From positions 1 through 5,046 of the forward strand of contig JANWIS010000128.1 in assembly GCA_025449775.1 (NCBI GenBank): 5,046 nt of DNA, read 5' to 3'. Each line of letters opens with the position of its first letter. The stretch's first letter is position 1. This DNA is from Ignavibacteriaceae bacterium. Lineage in GTDB: Bacteria > Bacteroidota > Ignavibacteria > Ignavibacteriales > Ignavibacteriaceae. The position numbers and the translations under genes are program-made. Under the pieces are notes generated by a model that saw only the letters and a program-made list of their open reading frames with translations, was not told where the DNA came from and ran no database searches. Shown here one piece after another: positions 1 to 3,431 of the stretch.

Positions 1-1
1 A

Positions 2-196
2 ATGCAATATGAGCTGTCATTGAAGAAAAGTCCAAACCGGTTCAACACGTTGTACGGAGCTGGAAAATCAGCAGAGCTTCTCGGTGATAAAGAAAAAGCT
101 AAATTTTATTTTACCGAACTTCAAAAGGTTAGTAATTCATCCGGGCAAAACAGAGAGCGGTTAAAGTATGCCTTAAACATTATGAATAATATTTGA
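2..196 (+). CDS. C-terminal end of a tetratricopeptide repeat (TPR) protein, 5' truncated by the window
   Basis: The reading frame is open to the left edge and stops with TGA at 194-196, leaving 64 residues. The ATG at base 2 is probably an internal methionine, because no ribosome binding site can be seen and the peptide reads like a protein tail. The segment YELSLKKSPNRFNTLYGAGK, followed by AELLGDKEKAKFYFTELQKV, forms a helix pair with the TPR pattern (small residues at the GAGKSAELLGD turn, then KAKFYF). The combination SPNRFNxLYGAGxxAELxGD is, from general knowledge, a common last repeat of bacterial TPR proteins of several hundred residues. TPRs mediate protein-protein contacts; the partner and role cannot be told from this tail. 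A strong hairpin terminator lies about 60 nt after the stop, so this is the last gene of its transcript. Confidence 0.75.
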   Translation: MQYELSLKKSPNRFNTLYGAGKSAELLGDKEKAKFYFTELQKVSNSSGQNRERLKYALNIMNNI

Positions 197-254
197 TATT
201 GTTTCAAAAATATTAAGACAACTATTTATGTCGCCTTATATTTTTTAAATTAAT

Positions 255-278
255 AAGGGGAGCCGAAGCTCCCTTTTT
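255..278. terminator. Bidirectional Rho-independent terminator between convergent genes
   Basis: The stem GGGAGC (258-263) pairs perfectly with GCTCCC (268-273) around a CGAA loop. A G·U pair and two A-U pairs extend it. On the + strand the stem is followed by TTTTT (274-278), so it ends the TPR transcript. Read on the minus strand the loop is UUCG closed by a C-G pair, the extra-stable tetraloop, followed by the U-rich CTTATTAATTT; there it would end the lipoprotein transcript whose stop is at 301-303. Confidence 0.85.
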
Positions 279-300
279 GATATCATCCACCCGTGATATT

Positions 301-1026
301 CTAATCTCCATCACCGTTGTGGTCATCATCTTTAAAACACTGCTTGAATGAATCCTTAATATTATTGTCGATATCATTCTCATTTTCAGGATCGGTTGGA
401 TCTAAAAACATTCCGTCTTCATAAAACCATGTATAAGGATCAACAATAATTGTAAGGTTTGTATTTGAGTTTTCAATAACCACTAATGGCGGATCAAACC
501 CTATATGCTGGTGTGCAGACTTTTTTGATTTATAGATAAAAGGATTTCCGTCAATAGTTCCTTTTGCAATAACCGAATACCTCTTCGAATTATCATCGCC
601 TTCTTTAAATTCAGGATCGGGAGGAGTTTCAGAGCCGCCCACTTTGTGTATTTCAAACTTCAGTCCATCATAAGTGCCTGCCGGTAAATTGGCGACTACA
701 AAATCGGTTGTTACGGTATCAAGATTTAAATGCACAACTATTGGTTCGGTCTTAACCGATGAACAACTATCATCGCCCCCATGTCCATCATCGTCATCTT
801 CGGATTCTTTTCTCAGCTTAATATCTCTCAGAAGTATTTTTACTTCTGTAAGCTGAAGATCCTGATTAATTTTCTGGAGATCTGAGCCAGATGAAAAACT
901 TAATGAAACTCTTCCACCTCTTGAATCAGTAGTTTCGGTTGTGTCACACCCCTGAAAAGCAAATAGCAGAAAAGCTACCACTGCAGCAGAAATTATTCTT
1001 GCATACAGCTTAATGTAACTTGTCAT
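301..1026 (-). CDS. DUF4382-like secreted lipoprotein with acidic, calcium-loop-like segments
   Basis: This is a complete 241-residue protein. Residues 1-26 form a lipoprotein signal peptide (basic start, hydrophobic IISAAVVAFLLFAF, then FQGC), and C27 is the likely lipidated cysteine; the lipobox is relaxed, as is usual in Bacteroidetes relatives. The mature part has an early beta-rich stretch (about 39-70, SLSFSSGSDL then TEVKILLRDIKL), an acidic loop (74-86), and VVHLNLDTVTTDFVVANLPAGTYDGLKFEIHKV (97-129). The LPAGTYDGLKFEI part is typical of DUF4382 and similar carbohydrate-binding-like beta-sandwich lipoproteins. The tail (about 208-241) has LDPTDPENENDIDNNIKDSF and ends DHNGDGD, which resembles a DxNxDG calcium loop. 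C88 and C230 could form a disulfide. The start is supported by a strong ribosome binding site (GGAGGTG). The exact family is uncertain and its ligand is unknown; an envelope location is well supported. Confidence 0.8.
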   Translation of the reverse strand: MTSYIKLYARIISAAVVAFLLFAFQGCDTTETTDSRGGRVSLSFSSGSDLQKINQDLQLTEVKILLRDIKLRKESEDDDDGHGGDDSCSSVKTEPIVVHLNLDTVTTDFVVANLPAGTYDGLKFEIHKVGGSETPPDPEFKEGDDNSKRYSVIAKGTIDGNPFIYKSKKSAHQHIGFDPPLVVIENSNTNLTIIVDPYTWFYEDGMFLDPTDPENENDIDNNIKDSFKQCFKDDDHNGDGD

Positions 1027-1030
1027 TTTA

Positions 1031-1037
1031 CACCTCC
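1031..1037 (-). promoter_or_regulatory. Strong Shine-Dalgarno site of the DUF4382-like lipoprotein gene
   Basis: The minus strand reads GGAGGTG, with a four-base gap between it and the ATG at 1024-1026 (GGAGGTGTAAAATG). It fixes the start codon, which is also where a lipoprotein signal peptide begins. Confidence 0.75.
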
Positions 1038-1083
1038 GTCTTGATTATTAAAAAGAGCTAAAAGCATTCTTCAACCACAATTC

Positions 1084-1112
1084 ATTATACGGATAAATCT
1101 TTTATTTGAAAA
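1084..1112 (-). promoter_or_regulatory. Candidate promoter of the DUF4382-like lipoprotein gene
   Basis: On the minus strand a perfect TATAAT (1089 down to 1084) lies 17 nt from TTTTCA (1112 down to 1107), which matches 4 of 6 bases of the classical -35 box. It would give a leader of about 50 nt before the ATG at 1026. The surroundings are AT-rich, so chance matches are likely, and this group often uses a different promoter consensus. Confidence 0.3.
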
Positions 1113-1130
1113 TATAAATAGTTGAAAGTG

Positions 1131-1153
1131 ACGGGTCAAAAATCTGTCCCCCG
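1131..1153. repeat. Small GC-rich imperfect inverted motif, REP-like
   Basis: ACGGGTCAAAAATCTG followed by TCCCCCG forms an imperfect inverted repeat: GGGTCA (1133-1138) against TGTCCC (1145-1150), with one T·T mismatch. It stands out as a GC-rich spot in an AT-rich region. Motifs of the type GGGTCA-AAAATC-TGTCCC recur in many bacterial genomes, sometimes near REP-associated (Y1) transposases. Only one copy is visible here, so its repeat nature is inferred. Confidence 0.3.
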
Positions 1154-1301
1154 CATTTCTATAAATAAAACGAACGATTAAGAAAATAATTTTACACTGA
1201 TTTTATCACAATAAGTTTATTAATTCTGTTTGTCATTAAGCTAAAGTTATTTCTTCTGCCAAACTTTAAAATTGTTAGGGGATAATTGTCACTAACAAAA
1301 A

Positions 1302-1309
1302 AAGGAGAA
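1302..1309 (+). promoter_or_regulatory. Shine-Dalgarno site that decides the start of the beta-barrel gene
   Basis: AAGGAGAA lies with its GGAG core (1304-1307) 8 nt before ATG 1316. This favours ATG 1316 over the in-frame TTG at 1286, whose use would place this site inside the gene and add a non-signal-like stretch (SLTKKGEAK) before the signal peptide. Confidence 0.75.
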
Positions 1310-1315
1310 GCAAAA

Positions 1316-1765
1316 ATGAAATGGACAATCCTCGTGCTCGTATCTCTTTTATTAATCCCGAATCCTGCAATATCTCAAAACCGTGAGTTTGGTTTGGGAA
1401 TTCAATTGGGTGAACCCACCGGATTGAATGGAAAACTCTGGACAGGAAGCGAAAATGCTTTTGATTTTGGAGTTGCATGGTCATTTGAGGGGCGTGATGA
1501 AATGGTAGTGCAAACTGATTATGTATGGCACGCCTTCGATGTATTTCCTGTTTCTAAAGGCGAGCTTCCACTATACTTTGGAATAGGAGGAAGAGCTGTA
1601 CTTAGAGACGACGCGTTATTCGGTGTTCGTTTTCCTGTTGGTATGGCTTATATGTTTGAGTCAACTCCGCTTGATATCTTTATTGAAGTCGCACCAATAC
1701 TAAATTTAGCTCCATCAACTGATTTTGATGTTGGTGGAGGATTGGGAATACGGTTCTGGTTTTAA
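1316..1765 (+). CDS. Small outer-membrane beta-barrel protein (DUF3996 / BAPKO_0422 type)
   Basis: This is a complete 149-residue protein. Residues 1-20 are a signal peptide (MK, hydrophobic WTILVLVSLLLI, then NPAIS) with likely cleavage between S20 and Q21 (A at -3, S at -1). The mature part alternates polar and hydrophobic residues in short strands ending in glycines and aromatics: FGLGIQLGEPTGLNGKLW (25-42), AFDFGVAWSF (48-57), VVQTDYVWHAFDVF (64-77), LPLYFGIGGRAVL (84-96), LFGVRFPVGMAYMF (101-114), LDIFIEVAPILNL (119-131) and FDVGGGLGIRFWF (137-149). It ends in phenylalanine, the usual signal for the outer-membrane insertion machinery. LGEPTGLNGK, YFGIGGR, GVRFPVGMAYMFE and the GGGLGIRFWF end fit the DUF3996 (BAPKO_0422) small-barrel family as I know it. 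About eight strands can be drawn. Function is unknown: a small pore or a structural barrel is possible. A terminator follows directly. Confidence 0.8.
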   Translation: MKWTILVLVSLLLIPNPAISQNREFGLGIQLGEPTGLNGKLWTGSENAFDFGVAWSFEGRDEMVVQTDYVWHAFDVFPVSKGELPLYFGIGGRAVLRDDALFGVRFPVGMAYMFESTPLDIFIEVAPILNLAPSTDFDVGGGLGIRFWF

Positions 1766-1785
1766 ACGTTAGGGTGATAATTTAA

Positions 1786-1815
1786 GGGCGGGGGAAACCC
1801 GCCTCTTAATTTTTA
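1786..1815. terminator. Rho-independent terminator, usable from both sides
   Basis: GGCGGG (1787-1792) pairs with CCCGCC (1798-1803) around a GGAAA loop, with an outer G·U pair, followed by TCTTAATTTTT. It lies 21 nt after the beta-barrel stop. On the minus strand the same stem is followed by CTTAAATTAT, a weaker U tract, and could also end the convergent gene that stops at 1830. Confidence 0.8.
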
Positions 1816-1829
1816 TATGTTAAAATAAC

Positions 1830-2897
1830 TTATTTAACTTTTACAGGATATGTCGAAGAATTCTCATCACATTTACCGGGACCAATCTCTCCGTTGTTAT
1901 ACTGATCAAGTGTTCCATTCAATGATATGAACTCCTGACGAATTTGGTTATTGCCTTTTAGTCCGCCAATGTATTCTGGTGTGTAGGTTTCAAATAATTC
2001 AGTTGCATCATCGAATGCTTCCTGGATTTCAGTTGGGTCAGCTCCGTTCAAAATATTTAATTCCACTGCAATATATTGATGGGCCAGAATGTAGTAAGCA
2101 TTTCCACCTCTTGGTGGTGTCCATAACACTTCATAATTAGTCTGGTTGCTCAAGAAGAATGTTGAATCTTCTCCAAGCAATTTCCATGTTGAATCATATG
2201 GTGCCGGTCCATAAATTGAATGTGTCTTCCAATATCCGAACGAACGCGTACATCCGCCGGTTTGTATTTGCTCAATTTCAAATCTTACTAATGATTGAAC
2301 TTCAGTAGTATCATCCCAACCGGTAATTAGCTCGGTTGAATCACCGAAGTTAGTATCTCCTTCGCTTGAATTAATATAAGTATCTTCAATTGCATCTGTA
2401 GAATCGGAACTACTGGTTCCCTTAAAAGTCCACCAGATTTTTAGATATGGACTCATTCCAGCTTCCCTGCTTGTGTAAAACTGGAGTTGATCCGGGGTTA
2501 ATTCTTTCAGCAAGACTCCGTAATTAGAATATATACTGTCAACCCAACTGATAACCAGACTGGTAACATTAACAGAATGCCATCCAGAACCAGATGGGAT
2601 AAAAGATCCCTCTGAAGATGCGTTAAATCCACCACCGAAATTATTCCATGTAGCTGTCATCTCTGCCCAGTTGTTTATAATTCTGTGAAGAGTAACTTCC
2701 TCACCGAGAGCAGTTGTAACATTGATATAAAAAGCAGCAGAATCAATTGTGGCTCCAATAGGAATTACTATTTTGGGAAGTTCCGCTTGTTCAAAATTTT
2801 GGTTTGGTTCGATCGGAGACGGTTCGTTCTGACAGCCTGTAAACATCAGGAGCGCAGATACAACCGGGACGATTAAAAGATTTCTTAGTCTAAACAT
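1830..2897 (-). CDS. Lipoprotein with DNRLRE-like segments and a GYWKTH C-terminal domain
   Basis: This is a complete 355-residue protein. Residues 1-21 are a signal peptide ending LLMFTG, and C22 is the likely lipidated cysteine, so the protein sits in the envelope. Residues about 41-157 match the second half of a DNRLRE beta-domain: IPIGATIDSAAFYINV, then HRIINNWAEMTATWNNFGGG, WHSVNVTSLVISWVD, NYGVLL, FYTSREAGMSPYLKIWWT. Residues 168-210 look like the first half of such a domain (DTYINSSEGDTNFGDSTELI, later SLVRFEIEQI). Residues 215-343 are a separate domain starting CTRSFGYWKTH, with helical YYILAHQYIAVELNILNGAD and ending LDQYNNGEIGPGKC; C216 and C343 may pair. DNRLRE domains occur in surface and adhesion-like proteins; the GYWKTH domain has no known function to me. 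A ribosome binding site (AAAGGTG on the minus strand, 2908-2902) supports the ATG at 2897. No catalytic motif is seen. Confidence 0.85.
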   Translation of the reverse strand: MFRLRNLLIVPVVSALLMFTGCQNEPSPIEPNQNFEQAELPKIVIPIGATIDSAAFYINVTTALGEEVTLHRIINNWAEMTATWNNFGGGFNASSEGSFIPSGSGWHSVNVTSLVISWVDSIYSNYGVLLKELTPDQLQFYTSREAGMSPYLKIWWTFKGTSSSDSTDAIEDTYINSSEGDTNFGDSTELITGWDDTTEVQSLVRFEIEQIQTGGCTRSFGYWKTHSIYGPAPYDSTWKLLGEDSTFFLSNQTNYEVLWTPPRGGNAYYILAHQYIAVELNILNGADPTEIQEAFDDATELFETYTPEYIGGLKGNNQIRQEFISLNGTLDQYNNGEIGPGKCDENSSTYPVKVK

Positions 2898-2939
2898 ATT
2901 TCACCTTTAATTAATTTAATGAATGATCACAGACTAAAA

Positions 2940-2952
2940 ATGTTTAAAACAT
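2940..2952. promoter_or_regulatory. Short perfect palindrome upstream of the DNRLRE lipoprotein, operator-like
   Basis: ATGTTT (2940-2945) and AAACAT (2947-2952) are perfect inverted arms around one central A, 42 nt upstream of the lipoprotein start. The size and position suit a dimeric repressor site, but such a palindrome can arise by chance in AT-rich DNA. Confidence 0.2.
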
Positions 2953-3260
2953 AACCAGGTAATTTCCTATGCTATGAAGATGAGAAGCTGATTATAAAGG
3001 TCTTCACTAATCTTGCTTTAATTTAAGAACCAGACTTGTTTAGTTCAATAACTTTTTTCCCGGCTGCTAAATAAATTTTAGCGGCTGTATGATAATGAAA
3101 CAAAACGAAATCAAAATTGGCATTAATAATTATTTTACGGTAATTCTTTACAAAGACCTGTTCTGGCAAATAACCCAAATAATACATCAGTGAATAATAT
3201 TTTCGCTTACCTGACAGGAATTGACTTTCAACACAGAGGTAAACCATTATTTTCATTTTA

Positions 3261-3286
3261 TTTGTCGCTAGACAAACAATTTTTTA
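3261..3286 (+). terminator. Weak hairpin followed by a T run, possible terminator or regulatory stem
   Basis: TTTGTC (3261-3266) and GACAAA (3271-3276) form a perfect 6-bp stem around GCTA, followed by CAATTTTTT. The stem has only two G-C pairs, so it would be a poor terminator, and no + strand gene ends just before it. Confidence 0.2.
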
Positions 3287-3316
3287 GCTTTAACTTAATT
3301 GAGGGCATCATAAATA

Positions 3317-3348
3317 TTTGTTTAAAAGATTACATCTGTTTTATATTG
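3317..3348 (+). promoter_or_regulatory. Candidate promoter of the tandem-module sensor gene
   Basis: TTTG (3317-3320) is followed after 21 nt by TATATTG (3342-3348). This fits the Bacteroidetes-type pattern (TTTG, 19-21 nt, TAnnTTTG) with one base missing. Read the classical way it is TTGTTT, 18 nt, TATATT. It would give a leader of about 60 nt. Confidence 0.3.
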
Positions 3349-3389
3349 CCTGATATACTATCCCAACATAAAGAATAATCTTAAGGTCT

Positions 3390-3431
3390 ATGAAAGCAAA
3401 ATCAATAAAGTATAAATGTTTCAGGCAATGA
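3390..3431 (+). CDS. Possible 13-codon leader ORF overlapping the start of the sensor gene
   Basis: ATG at 3390 opens a frame encoding MKAKSIKYKCFRQ and stops at TGA 3429-3431. The stop overlaps the second in-frame methionine codon of the sensor gene as ATGA (3428-3431). AAGG (3383-3386) lies only 3 nt before its ATG, a short but possible ribosome binding spacing. The peptide is lysine-rich and has no recognisable motif. It may simply be chance; if real it would couple translation to the sensor gene. Confidence 0.2.
   Translation: MKAKSIKYKCFRQ

Larger units (their letters stand above)
1027..1315. other. Divergent intergenic region
   Basis: This 289-nt region separates two divergently transcribed envelope genes and must hold both promoters. 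It is AT-rich apart from a GC-rich island at 1131-1153. The left gene has a plausible promoter (TATAAT on the minus strand). For the right gene I see only weak candidates: GATAAT at 1281-1286 without a good -35 box, and TTGTCA at 1230-1235 without a -10 box at proper spacing. No ORF with coding character is seen. Confidence 0.6.
2898..3415. other. 518-nt intergenic region between divergent genes
   Basis: No convincing gene is seen. Two opposed short frames (3023-3256 on the minus strand and 3190-3378 on the + strand) overlap each other, lack ribosome binding sites and have the Ile/Tyr/Lys/Phe-rich composition of translated AT-rich DNA. The region holds the 13-bp palindrome at 2940-2952, a TATAAT on the minus strand (2996 down to 2991) with no good -35 box, a GCTAAA/TTTAGC inverted repeat (3066-3082), a hairpin at 3261-3276, and a candidate promoter for the right-hand gene. 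No tRNA-like fold was found. Confidence 0.6.

Noticed and set aside
279..300. Inverted repeat ATATCA...TGATAT next to the lipoprotein stop
   Set aside because: The arms are only 6 bp and AT-rich, with an 8-nt loop, and the strong hairpin at 255-278 already explains termination.
674..856. 60-codon + strand frame inside the DUF4382-like gene
   Set aside because: It is an antisense shadow; its serine run mirrors the Asp/Glu-rich loop of the real gene.
1286..1315. TTG start extending the beta-barrel gene by 10 codons
   Set aside because: The extension would contain the AAGGAGAA ribosome binding site and would put a charged stretch before a good signal peptide; ATG 1316 fits both signals.
3023..3256. 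77-codon frame on the minus strand
   Set aside because: It has no ribosome binding site, an Ile/Tyr/Lys-rich composition typical of translated AT-rich DNA, no recognisable motif, and it overlaps another short frame on the opposite strand.
3190..3378. 62-codon frame on the + strand
   Set aside because: It has no ribosome binding site and a Phe/Ile/Leu-rich composition, it overlaps an equally weak antisense frame, and it runs through the candidate promoter of the sensor gene.
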